NCBI GenBank assembly: GCA_013697005.1
Contig: JACCXM010000278.1
Span: 1 to 33,028 of the forward strand
Direction: 5' to 3'
Origin: Chloroflexia bacterium
GTDB lineage: Bacteria; Chloroflexota; Chloroflexia; Thermomicrobiales; UBA6265
DNA: 33,028 bases
Both the position numbers and the translations under genes were made by a program. The number at the start of each line of letters is the position of its first letter. Positions within the stretch are counted from its first letter, which is position 1. The notes under the pieces were generated by a model that was not told the origin of the DNA, did not search any database, and worked only from the letters and a program-made list of their open reading frames with translations. Positions 1 to 8,076 of this stretch are shown here, piece after piece.

Positions 1-308
1 CCGTGCTGGTCACGAGCACGCGATTCGATTTGCCGAGCGCGGCGAGCGTCACCGGGCCCGCGATGTCTTTCGCGTCTTTCACCGGCGGCGGCGAGTCGAG
101 GTTCGTCTCGCCCCAGCTGTCCGCGGACGCTTGCACGAGCGGCGTCGTGCCGCGCTCCGCGATCAGCGCGCGCGGCTGGAACCACAGCGTCGCGCGCGTG
201 CCCGCAAAGCCTTCGTTGATCGGATGCTTCGCGTAGTTGTCGAGGATGTAGAGCGCCCCGGGCAGCTCGCGCACCGACAGGGACGGATCGATCGCGAACG
301 CCGCCGGG
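1..308 (-). CDS. Partial: GldG-like ABC-type transport auxiliary (gliding-motility type) protein fragment, foreign-looking sequence
   Basis: Minus-strand reading from 310 to 1 is open: IPAAFAIDPSLSVRELPGALYILDNYAKHPINEGFAGTRATLWFQPRALIAERGTTPLVQASADSWGETNLDSPPPVKDAKDIAGPVTLAALGKSNRVLVTST; 'SxxSWGETxL...DxxGPVxLA' resembles GldG-type auxiliary proteins. Codon style (GCG/CTC/CCG heavy) differs from the rest of the window. No start codon; the frame closes at 323-325. Confidence 0.4.
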
Positions 309-1151
309 ATGAAGAATCTCGGCTATTCATTCGGCTACCCCGAGCAGTCAACCGCGACCGTCGAAGTTCAAGGCCGCGGCGAAGTCGAGAGCGCGGTCGT
401 CCGCGCCGGCGCCGCCGATGTCGGGCAGGGCTCGCATCTGGCGCTGCGCCAGATCGCCTCCGAAGTGTTAGAACTGCCTCTGGAACAGATCACCCTGATC
501 GCCGACGATTCGTCGCAGGCGCCAAACGCGGGCAGCGCCTCCGCCTCCCGCTTGACCCTGATGGCCGGCCGCGCCGTTCACGATGCGGCGGAACAAGCCC
601 TCCACCAATACCGCGCCAGCGACGAAGAGCGCGTCACGGCGACGGTTCAGTTCCGCCCCGCCGCGACCACCATGCTCTCCGGCGAAGATGGCTCCGGCAT
701 CCCGAACTATTGCTACGGCTACGCCGCCCAGGCCGTCGAAGTCGAGGTCGACACGCTCACCGGTCAGGTGCGGGTCTGCAAGATCATCAGCGTCCACGAC
801 GTCGGCCGCGCCATCAACATGCAGCAAGTCGAAGGGCAGATCGAAGGCTGTCTGGCCCAAGCGATCGGCTACGCGCTGCTGGAGGACCTGAAAACGCGCG
901 ATGGCATCATTCTCACTCCCCACCTCAGCACCTATCTCCTCCCCACCGCGCTCGACATGCCGGACGAGATCGTGCCGATCGTGATGGAGCTGGCCGATCC
1001 CCACGGACCCTTCGGCGCGCGCGGTGTGGCGGAGATGCCCCTGGTGCCATTCCTCCCCGCCGTCGCGATAGCGGTCCATGACGCGGTCGGCGTCTGGTTG
1101 ACGGAGCAGCCATTCACCCCGGAGCGGATCCTCGCCGCGCTTTTCGCATGA
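300..1151 (+). CDS. Xanthine dehydrogenase family molybdopterin-binding subunit, C-terminal part (5' truncated)
   Basis: AAGMKNLGYSFGYPEQSTATVEVQGRGEVESAVVRAGAADVGQGSHLALRQIASEVL...INMQQVEGQIEGCLAQAIGYAL...FGARGVAEMPLVPFLPAVAIAVHDAVGVWLTEQPFTPERIL is typical of the Mo-cofactor subunit C-terminus. Confidence 0.85.
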   Translation, partial: AAGMKNLGYSFGYPEQSTATVEVQGRGEVESAVVRAGAADVGQGSHLALRQIASEVLELPLEQITLIADDSSQAPNAGSASASRLTLMAGRAVHDAAEQALHQYRASDEERVTATVQFRPAATTMLSGEDGSGIPNYCYGYAAQAVEVEVDTLTGQVRVCKIISVHDVGRAINMQQVEGQIEGCLAQAIGYALLEDLKTRDGIILTPHLSTYLLPTALDMPDEIVPIVMELADPHGPFGARGVAEMPLVPFLPAVAIAVHDAVGVWLTEQPFTPERILAALFA

Positions 1152-1152
1152 T

Positions 1153-1401
1153 TCACTGAACGCGCTCGTCACTTCCGATGACCAGCTCGCGCACCGTCAG
1201 CCGGCCCACCGTCAATTCGTCAACCGCGAGCTGCCCAAACTGGCCCCTCCTGACCGCCAATCGGCCGATACCGAGCCGGCCAATTGCGAGCGCCCCAATG
1301 GCGAGCGCGCCGATCGCGGCCGCGCCGATTGCCATTGCGCTTACCGCTACCGCCTTCCAGACAGTCGGCGCCAGCGCCTGTCCCTGCTCGACCCGTTCCA
1401 T
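1153..1401 (-). CDS. Small tandem pentad (A-I/V-G-x-L) repeat protein, beta-helix-like
   Basis: MERVEQGQALAPTVWKAVAVSAMAIGAAAIGALAIGALAIGRLGIGRLAVRRGQFGQLAVDELTVGRLTVRELVIGSDERVQ; start at 1401 is preceded by AGGAGGTCGGG(ATG), a strong Shine-Dalgarno. Confidence 0.65.
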   Translation of the reverse strand: MERVEQGQALAPTVWKAVAVSAMAIGAAAIGALAIGALAIGRLGIGRLAVRRGQFGQLAVDELTVGRLTVRELVIGSDERVQ

Positions 1402-1510
1402 CCCGACCTCCTGCTTCTCGTGACGCGAATCGCTGCTTGGTGACTCCAACCGCACCGCATACACTCTCACAGAGCGCAAGCTGCACGAATATGGAAACGG
1501 AGCAAACCGC

Positions 1511-1927
1511 GTGAGTCAATTACTGAAGATCACCGCGGGGCCCTATGCGTTCGTGGCCCGCACCGAGCAGGACGCGGCGCCCAAGACCTGCGCCGCCTTC
1601 CTGGAACGGTTGCCCTTCCGCGACAAGATCATCCACGTGCGCTGGAGCGGCGAATCGGCCTGGATCCCGCTTGGCGCTTTCGACTTCGGGCTCGGCTTCG
1701 AGAACGCCACCAGCTACCCCGCACCTGGCCAGATTCTCCTCTACCCCGGCGGGTACAGCGAAACCGAGATCCTTTTCCCCTACGGCTCTTGCTGCTTTGC
1801 CTCGAAAATGGGCCAGCTCGCCGGCAATCACTTCCTGACCGTCATCGAGGGAAATGAACACCTCGCGGCAATCGGCGAGATGTGCCTCTGGGAAGGCGCG
1901 CAGGACATCCTGTTCGCCCGTGCGTAG
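1511..1927 (+). CDS. DUF3830 family (cyclophilin-like fold) protein
   Basis: 138 aa; LKITAGPYAFVARTEQDAAPKTCAAFLERLPFRDKIIHVRWSGESAWIPLG...GQILLYPGGYSETEILFPYGSCCFASKMGQLAGNHFLTVIEG is DUF3830-like; GTG start. Confidence 0.75.
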   Translation: MSQLLKITAGPYAFVARTEQDAAPKTCAAFLERLPFRDKIIHVRWSGESAWIPLGAFDFGLGFENATSYPAPGQILLYPGGYSETEILFPYGSCCFASKMGQLAGNHFLTVIEGNEHLAAIGEMCLWEGAQDILFARA

Positions 1928-2012
1928 CGGCTTCCGAAGATGCAATAATGGGTCGGTTCCAAATGCCGCATTGTCGCGGCGCGTGACAAGTCAGCGGTAG
2001 AGGAGGAGCGAT

Positions 2013-3128
2013 ATGATCCGTCGCAGTCTATTCGCCGTGCTCGCGGGGCTCGTGCTCACCGGTGGGATAGTGACGTCGCTCGCCGGTGTCGCCGCGCAAG
2101 ACGCGACCCCGGCCGCCGAGCCATTCAAAGTTGGCTTCGTCTACGTCGGTCCCGTTGGCGATCTGGGTTGGACCTACGCTCACGATCAGGGACGGCTCGC
2201 GCTCGAGGAAGGCTTCCCCGGCATCGAAACTGGTTTCCAGGAGAATGTCCCGGAGAACCCGGCCGACGCCGAGCGCGTCATCCGCCAATTCGCCCAGGAC
2301 GGCTTCGACGTCATCTTCACCACCTCGTTCGGCTACATGGACCCGACGATCAATGTCGCTCAGGACTTCCCCGACACGACGTTCATTCATATCTCCGGGT
2401 TCAAGACCGCCGATAATGTCGGTACCGGCTTCGGCAAGATCGAGGAGCCGCGCTTCGTCTCCGGTCAGGTCGCCGGGGCGATGACCGAGACGAATCAGAT
2501 CGGATACGTCGCGGCCTTCCCCATTCCCGAAGTGATTCGTGGCATCAACGCCTTCACCCTCGGCGTGCGCGAAGTGAATCCGGAAGCAACCGTCCAGGTG
2601 GTGTGGACCAATACCTGGTTCGATCCCGCCAAGGAGCGGGCCGCGGCCGAGGCGCTGCTCGACGGCGGTGCTGACGTGATCGCCCAGCACCAGGACACCG
2701 CCGGTCCCCAGCAGGCCGCCGAGGACCGTGGTCTCTACAGCGTCGGCTATAACGCCGATATGGCGTCGCTGGCTCCCGATGCCGTGCTTACCTCGGCGAT
2801 CTGGAACTGGGGACCCTTCTACAGCGACGTTGTGCAGCAGGTCATGGACGGCGCCTGGGAGAGCAGCCAGTACTGGGGCAGTTGGCAGGACGGGGTGGTC
2901 GACATGGCCCCTGTCGCCGAATTCGTCCCGGAAGAAATCCGCGCCGCGGCCGCGGAGGAGGTCGCCCGCTTCAAGAGTGGTGAGGAGACGATCTACACCA
3001 TCTTCACCGGTCCCCTCCTCGACCAGAGTGGCGAGGAACGGGTCGCCGCGGGTCAGGCTATGACCGACGAAGAACTGCTCAGCATGGACTGGTTCGTCGA
3101 GGGTGTTGACGGCGACATCCCGACGTAA
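2013..3128 (+). CDS. BMP family ABC transporter substrate-binding protein
   Basis: Signal peptide, then EPFKVGFVYVGPVGDLGWTYAHDQGRLALEEGFPGIETGFQENVPE...; AGGAGGAG SD upstream; next to matching ATPase and two permeases. Confidence 0.9.
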   Translation: MIRRSLFAVLAGLVLTGGIVTSLAGVAAQDATPAAEPFKVGFVYVGPVGDLGWTYAHDQGRLALEEGFPGIETGFQENVPENPADAERVIRQFAQDGFDVIFTTSFGYMDPTINVAQDFPDTTFIHISGFKTADNVGTGFGKIEEPRFVSGQVAGAMTETNQIGYVAAFPIPEVIRGINAFTLGVREVNPEATVQVVWTNTWFDPAKERAAAEALLDGGADVIAQHQDTAGPQQAAEDRGLYSVGYNADMASLAPDAVLTSAIWNWGPFYSDVVQQVMDGAWESSQYWGSWQDGVVDMAPVAEFVPEEIRAAAAEEVARFKSGEETIYTIFTGPLLDQSGEERVAAGQAMTDEELLSMDWFVEGVDGDIPT

Positions 3129-3250
3129 GGTGATGGGGTGATCGGGTCATAGGGTGATAGGGGACCATGGGTTGATGTCGCAACACCTGATCACCTCGTC
3201 ACCCTCGTCCTCACCCATCACCTCATCACCCCAGCACCCCAGCACCCACC
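3129..3250. repeat. 8-bp-unit repeat arms around a short spacer, same family as 5861-6017
   Basis: Left GGTGATGGGGTGATCGGGTCATAGGGTGATAGGGG; right CTGATCACCTCGTCACCCTCGTCCTCACCCATCACCTCATCACCCCAGCACCCCAGCACCCACCG. Confidence 0.75.
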
Positions 3251-4797
3251 GTCCGGCGATCGCGATGCGCGACATCAGCAAGCGCTTCGGAACGGTGATC
3301 GCCAACGATCGCATCACCTTCGATGCCTCCTGGGGCGAGGTTCACGCCCTGGTCGGGGAGAATGGCGCCGGCAAGTCGACCCTGATGAGCATCCTGGCCG
3401 GGCTCTACCGGCCCGATAGCGGCGCGGTCGAGATCGATGGCCAGCCGGTTCACTTCCGCTCGCCGCGCGATGCCATCGGGCACGGCATCGGCATGGTCTA
3501 CCAACATTTCATGCTCGTCGAACCGTTCTCGGTCGCGGAGAACGTCGTCCTCGGCGAGCGCCGCTCCGGTGTCAATCTGGAGACCGCCCGCGTCGCGCGC
3601 GAGCTGACCGCGCTGAGTGAAAAATATGCGCTCGGCGTCGACCCCCAAGCCAAAATCTGGCAGCTCTCCGTCGGCGAGCAGCAGCGCGTCGAGATCCTGC
3701 GACTCCTCTATCTCGGCGCGCGCATCCTCGTCTTCGACGAGCCGACCGCGGTCCTCACCCCGCAGGAGACGCACGGCTTGTTGCGCAACCTGCGTGGGAT
3801 GGCCGGACAAGGTTTCAGCGTCGTCTTCATTTCGCACAAACTGGACGAAGTGCAGGAGGTCGCGGACCGCATCAGTGTCCTGCGCCGCGGCCAGATTGTC
3901 GCCACCACTACCCCCGCCGCGACCGACCGCCGCACCTTGGCCCGGATGATGGTTGGCCGCGAGCTCGCTGATTTCGTCGCCCGCCCCGCCGACGAGCCAC
4001 GTGCGGAGGTCGATCGCGGCGGCGCCATGCTCGAGTTGCGCGGACTCTCCGCGCTCGGCGAGAAGGGGTTACCCGCGCTGCGCGAGATTGATCTCGAAAT
4101 CCGCTCCGGTGAGACGCTCGGCATCGCGGGCGTGGCCGGCAACGGGCAACGCGAGCTCGCCGAGACCGTGACCGGTCTCCGTCCCGTCACCGCCGGGACC
4201 GTCCGCATCGACGGCAAGGCGATGACGAATCGTCCCGCGGCGGAGATTACCCGGGCTGGAGTCGCGCACATTCCCGAGGATCGTCTCGCCACGGGACTGA
4301 TCGGCGGTATGGACTTGAGCGCCAACGCGATCCTGCGTGACTACGGCCAGCCCCCGCTCTGCCACGGCCCCTTCCTCCTGACCAGGGCGGTCTCTGCCTT
4401 CACCGACCGCCTCCTGACCGCCAACGATGTCAAGGCGCCCGGCCGCTGGACGAAGTTGCGCACCCTTTCCGGTGGAAATCAGCAAAAACTGCTCCTGGGC
4501 CGCGAGCTTGCCGGTGAACCACGCCTGATCGTCGCCGTCCACCCCACGCGGGGCGTCGATGTCGGCGCCACCGAGGCGATCCACGACGCCTTGCGCGCCC
4601 AGCGCGCCCGCGGTGCAGCGACGCTCTTGATCTCCGAAGACCTCGACGAGTTGCTCGCTCTCGCCGACCGCATCGCCGTGCTTTTTGCCGGACGTATCAT
4701 GGGCACGATCCCTACCGCGAGCGCCGACCGGGAACAGATCGGTCTGATGATGGCGGGAATCGAAAGTCGTGAGGCGGAAGTCGTAATGGATGTCTAA
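3175..4797 (+). CDS. ABC transporter ATP-binding protein, duplicated ATPase domains (nucleoside/sugar type)
   Basis: MRDISKRFGTVIANDRITFDASWGEVHALVGENGAGKSTLMSILAGLYRPDSG..., second half HIPEDRLATGLIGGMDLSANAILRDY...LSGGNQQKLLLGREL. Start uncertain (3154, 3175 or 3265); the N-terminal STP-rich stretch is repeat-derived. Confidence 0.9.
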   Translation: MSQHLITSSPSSSPITSSPQHPSTHRPAIAMRDISKRFGTVIANDRITFDASWGEVHALVGENGAGKSTLMSILAGLYRPDSGAVEIDGQPVHFRSPRDAIGHGIGMVYQHFMLVEPFSVAENVVLGERRSGVNLETARVARELTALSEKYALGVDPQAKIWQLSVGEQQRVEILRLLYLGARILVFDEPTAVLTPQETHGLLRNLRGMAGQGFSVVFISHKLDEVQEVADRISVLRRGQIVATTTPAATDRRTLARMMVGRELADFVARPADEPRAEVDRGGAMLELRGLSALGEKGLPALREIDLEIRSGETLGIAGVAGNGQRELAETVTGLRPVTAGTVRIDGKAMTNRPAAEITRAGVAHIPEDRLATGLIGGMDLSANAILRDYGQPPLCHGPFLLTRAVSAFTDRLLTANDVKAPGRWTKLRTLSGGNQQKLLLGRELAGEPRLIVAVHPTRGVDVGATEAIHDALRAQRARGAATLLISEDLDELLALADRIAVLFAGRIMGTIPTASADREQIGLMMAGIESREAEVVMDV

Positions 4798-5881
4798 CCG
4801 GCTCACCGGCTCACCGGCTCACCGGCTCCGCCTCGAGCGCGTACCGTCTCCCTCGCGCGGGGCGACCGCCCTCGTCACCGTCCTCTCGTTCGCGCTCGCT
4901 CTCCTCGCCGGCGGAATCGTCCTGGCATTGGCTGGCGAAAACCCGATCGCGGTCTACCTGGCGATGGTAAAAGGCGCCTTCGGCGACCGCAACGGGGTCG
5001 CGGAGGTTCTGGTCAAGACGACACCTCTCCTGCTGACCGGTCTGGGCGTCGCCGTCGCCTTTCGGATGCAGCTCTGGAACATCGGCGCCGAAGGTCAGCT
5101 CTACTGGGGCGCCATTTTCGCCACCGGTGTCGGGCTCTTCGTGCTCCCGGCCGCCCCCGGCTGGGTGTTGGTACCGGCCATGATTGCCGCCGGTCTCCTC
5201 GGCGGGGGGTTGTGGGGACTCATTCCCGGCGCCCTCCGCGCCTGGTTCGGCGCGAGCGAGATCATCACCTCGCTCATGCTCAACTACGTCGCCATCCTTT
5301 TCAGCGAGTATCTGGTGCACGGTCCGTGGCGGGACCCTGGGGCATTCGGTTTCCCCGGCACCCCGCCCCTGCCCGCCGCGGGTTGGCTACCGAATCTGGG
5401 CACGACCCGGATTCACCTGGGTCTGCTTTTTGGTCTCATCGCCGCCCTCCTCCTCTGGATCATGCTGCGCCGGACCCGGTGGGGATATGAGATCGGCGTC
5501 ATGGGTGAGAATCCCCGCGCCGCGCTCTATGCCGGGATGCCGACCAAACGCACCATCCTGCTCGTGATGGCGCTCTCCGGCGCGCTCGCCGGGCTGGCCG
5601 GGATGAGCGAAGTGGCGGGGATCGGCCACCAGCTCCAGCGCAACCTCTCTCCTGGTTATGGCTACGCCGCGATCATCGTCGCCTGGTTGGGCAGACTCCA
5701 TCCTTTCGGCGCGGTGCTGGTCGCCTTCCTGTTAGCGGCGCTCACCGTCGGCGGCGACCAGCTCCAGATGAATCTCGGTCTGCCCGCGGCCATCGCCCCC
5801 ATGCTCCAGGGCGCCATCCTCTTCTTTCTCCTCGGCGGCGAAGTCCTCACCCGTTACCGTCTCACGAGGGTGATAGGGTGA
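4790..5881 (+). CDS. ABC transporter permease (BMP/nucleoside type)
   Basis: LAGENPIAVYLAMVKGAFGDRNGVAEVLVKTTPLLLTGLGVAVAFRMQLWNIGAEGQLYWGAIFATG...; overlaps the ATPase gene; stop lies in a repeat arm. Confidence 0.9.
   Translation: MSNRLTGSPAHRLRLERVPSPSRGATALVTVLSFALALLAGGIVLALAGENPIAVYLAMVKGAFGDRNGVAEVLVKTTPLLLTGLGVAVAFRMQLWNIGAEGQLYWGAIFATGVGLFVLPAAPGWVLVPAMIAAGLLGGGLWGLIPGALRAWFGASEIITSLMLNYVAILFSEYLVHGPWRDPGAFGFPGTPPLPAAGWLPNLGTTRIHLGLLFGLIAALLLWIMLRRTRWGYEIGVMGENPRAALYAGMPTKRTILLVMALSGALAGLAGMSEVAGIGHQLQRNLSPGYGYAAIIVAWLGRLHPFGAVLVAFLLAALTVGGDQLQMNLGLPAAIAPMLQGAILFFLLGGEVLTRYRLTRVIG
4799..4828 (+). repeat. 9-bp tandem repeat (CGGCTCACC) x3.3 at the 5' end of the permease gene
   Basis: CGGCTCACCGGCTCACCGGCTCACCGGCTC read directly. 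Confidence 0.85.
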
Positions 5882-6017
5882 TGGGGTGATGTGGTGATAG
5901 GGGGTCGCGAATTGCGCCATCAGCGGGTGCTCGATTCGCCAACGCGCACGGAGAATGGGGGCATTCGTATGACCCGATCACCCCATCACCCCATCACCCC
6001 ATCACCCTCGTCGTGAG
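5861..6017. repeat. Inverted repeat with arms made of tandem 8-bp units (GGGTGATN), about 66 nt spacer
   Basis: Left arm CTCACGAGGGTGATAGGGTGATGGGGTGATGTGGTGATAGGGG (5861-5904); right arm GACCCGATCACCCCATCACCCCATCACCCCATCACCCTCGTCGTGAG (5971-6017), reverse-complementary. Confidence 0.85.
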
Positions 6018-6960
6018 CGACTTCCTCACTCCCACCTTCGTCATCTCCGTGCTGGCCGCCGCGGTCGCCGCGGGCACCGCCATCCTCTTCGCCTGTCTCG
6101 GCGAGCTGATCACCGAACGCGCCGGGGTGCTCAATCTGGGAATCGAGGGGATCATGCTCATGGGCGCCCTCGCCGGCGCGGGCGGCTGCATCTGGTCGGG
6201 GAGCGCCTGGGTCGGAGCCGGGGCCGCCCTCCTCGCCGGAGCGGCGATGGCCGCGATCCACGCCCTGCTCTGCGTCGGTCTGCGCGCCAACCAGGTGGTT
6301 TCAGGACTCGCCCTGACCATTTTCGGGACCGGGCTCTCGGCGTTTCTGGGACGCGATATCGTCGGCATGCCACCGCCGAGCTCCTTCCGGCGTATCGACA
6401 TTCCCTTCCTGGCGGAGATCCCCATCCTCGGCCGCATCCTCTTCCAGCAGTCGGCGCTGGTCTACGTCTCGATCGCTCTGGTGGTGTTCCTGTGGTGGTA
6501 CATCTTCCGCACCCGGGCTGGACTGCGGCTGCGCGCGATCGGTGAACGGCCGGAGGCAGCCGACGCCATGGGGGTTGACGTGGCCCGGCTGCGGGCGCTC
6601 TACGTGGTCATGGGCGGGGCATTGGCCGGTCTCGGGGGGGCGGCCTTGTCATTGGGCACGAACCCGGGCTGGACCGAGGGCATGACCGCCGGACGCGGCT
6701 GGATCGCCGTCGCCCTGGTGATCTTCGCCGCCTGGAACCCGGCGCGTGCCGCCGCCGGGGCCTACCTCTTCGGCGGGGTCGAAGCCGGGCAATTCCGGCT
6801 CCAGACCGCCGGTGTCGACCTCTCCCCTTTCTTCCTCAGCATGCTGCCCTATCTCTTCACGATTCTCGTCCTGGTGCTTTCCACCCGGGAGGCGACCCGG
6901 CGCGCGCTAGGAGCGCCGGCCGCACTGGGCCGCGCCTACATGCGCGAGGACCGGGGATAA
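6013..6960 (+). CDS. ABC transporter permease (BMP/nucleoside type)
   Basis: FACLGELITERAGVLNLGIEGIMLMGALAGAGG...GLRLRAIGERPEAADAMGVDVARLRALYVVMGGALAGLGGA; GTG start abuts the repeat arm. Confidence 0.9.
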   Translation: MSDFLTPTFVISVLAAAVAAGTAILFACLGELITERAGVLNLGIEGIMLMGALAGAGGCIWSGSAWVGAGAALLAGAAMAAIHALLCVGLRANQVVSGLALTIFGTGLSAFLGRDIVGMPPPSSFRRIDIPFLAEIPILGRILFQQSALVYVSIALVVFLWWYIFRTRAGLRLRAIGERPEAADAMGVDVARLRALYVVMGGALAGLGGAALSLGTNPGWTEGMTAGRGWIAVALVIFAAWNPARAAAGAYLFGGVEAGQFRLQTAGVDLSPFFLSMLPYLFTILVLVLSTREATRRALGAPAALGRAYMREDRG

Positions 6961-7038
6961 GCCGCTGACCCCGGACGCCTCGTTTATCATGATCGTGCCA
7001 TCACGCCGCCCAACGCACCCGTCCGGGAGGACGCCACG

Positions 7039-7941
7039 TTGACCTCGATCCTGCCCCGGTACACCAGACCGCATGAGGAAGTCGCCGCCGCTCCTCTGGA
7101 CGAGATCATCCCGTTTGCCGAGAGCGATGCGGTGATCGACGCCTCATCCCTCACTCCCGGGTCGCGGGCGTTGTTGCGTGGTCTGCTACGGATCGGCACG
7201 GTCCGGGTTTTTCCGGGCGGCGGCGCCGGCATCGAGTACGGCGGGCTGCTCAAGACCGCGGCCCGGCCGGAGTACATCGGCGGCCACGTGTGGGAGGCCG
7301 CCGCGCACCTGAATCAGCACCGGAGCGATCTCCTCCTCGTGCCGGGGATGTCCGGCTATCCAGTCGGATCGATGTACGCCCTGGCGGCGGGCATCCCGGC
7401 GCTCCTGCTGAAGAAATCGCCTCTCGGCGACGAAGAACCACATGCCTACCCCACCGGCGCCTTCGTCATCCCCTCCTATACCGGCGAAGGCGACGTCGTG
7501 ATGCACGCCGACCCGGCCGCCGTCGAGGACATCGTGGCCACGATCGTGGCGCGCAAGCTAACGGAGCAAGCAGACCAACCGGCAGTCGATCTCGAGCTGC
7601 GCGTCGCCGGCGGGGATGACATCATCGACAAGGCGACCATGAGCCAAGCCGTCGGTGAGAGCGCGGTCATCGTCGGCGAAGCGGCCATGACCCGCTGCCT
7701 GGCCCGATATCGGGCCCGCAGCGGCGACGAGCGTCCGGTACGGATGCGCGTCTCGGTCGTGGCCTGGGTGACGCCGCTGATCAAGGGGTACAACCATCCT
7801 TACGAGCATTTGCAGCAGGCATTTGGACGGCGCCCGTTCGCCGGGATCGATCTCTGCGCGCTGCACCTCGACCCTCCGGCGATCGGAGTTACCGGAGTCG
7901 GCACGATCGGATTCGCCGCGGATTACGCCGTCCGCGAGTGA
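7039..7941 (+). CDS. Uncharacterized two-domain protein, N-terminal phosphoribosyltransferase-like
   Basis: 300 aa; SDLLLVPGMSGYPVGSMYALAAGIPALLLKKSPLGDEEPHAYPTGAFVIPSYTGEGDVVMHAD resembles a PRTase-like fold; separate C-terminal MRVSVVAWVTPLIKGYNHPYEHLQQAFGRRPFAGIDLCALHLDPPAIGVTGVGTIGFAADY. Family assignment weak. Confidence 0.5.
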   Translation: MTSILPRYTRPHEEVAAAPLDEIIPFAESDAVIDASSLTPGSRALLRGLLRIGTVRVFPGGGAGIEYGGLLKTAARPEYIGGHVWEAAAHLNQHRSDLLLVPGMSGYPVGSMYALAAGIPALLLKKSPLGDEEPHAYPTGAFVIPSYTGEGDVVMHADPAAVEDIVATIVARKLTEQADQPAVDLELRVAGGDDIIDKATMSQAVGESAVIVGEAAMTRCLARYRARSGDERPVRMRVSVVAWVTPLIKGYNHPYEHLQQAFGRRPFAGIDLCALHLDPPAIGVTGVGTIGFAADYAVRE

Positions 7942-8076
7942 TTTCGACCGGTGCGAACTTCGGGAACATCGGGAACTTCCTGGGTGTCGGGAATCGCGGG
8001 GAGTTCGCTCACGATCGCTCCTGAGTACACGTGAGCATGATGAATTGCGGCACAAACTGTCGCGGAGGGGGTCGTC

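Noticed and set aside
131-1081. 316 aa Arg-rich plus-strand ORF
   Set aside because: Out-of-frame shadow of XDH that crosses the chimeric junction; low-complexity Arg/Pro composition.
5861-6017. Tandem GGGTGATN repeats considered as a CRISPR array
   Set aside because: Units are 8 bp without unique spacers, and no cas genes are present.
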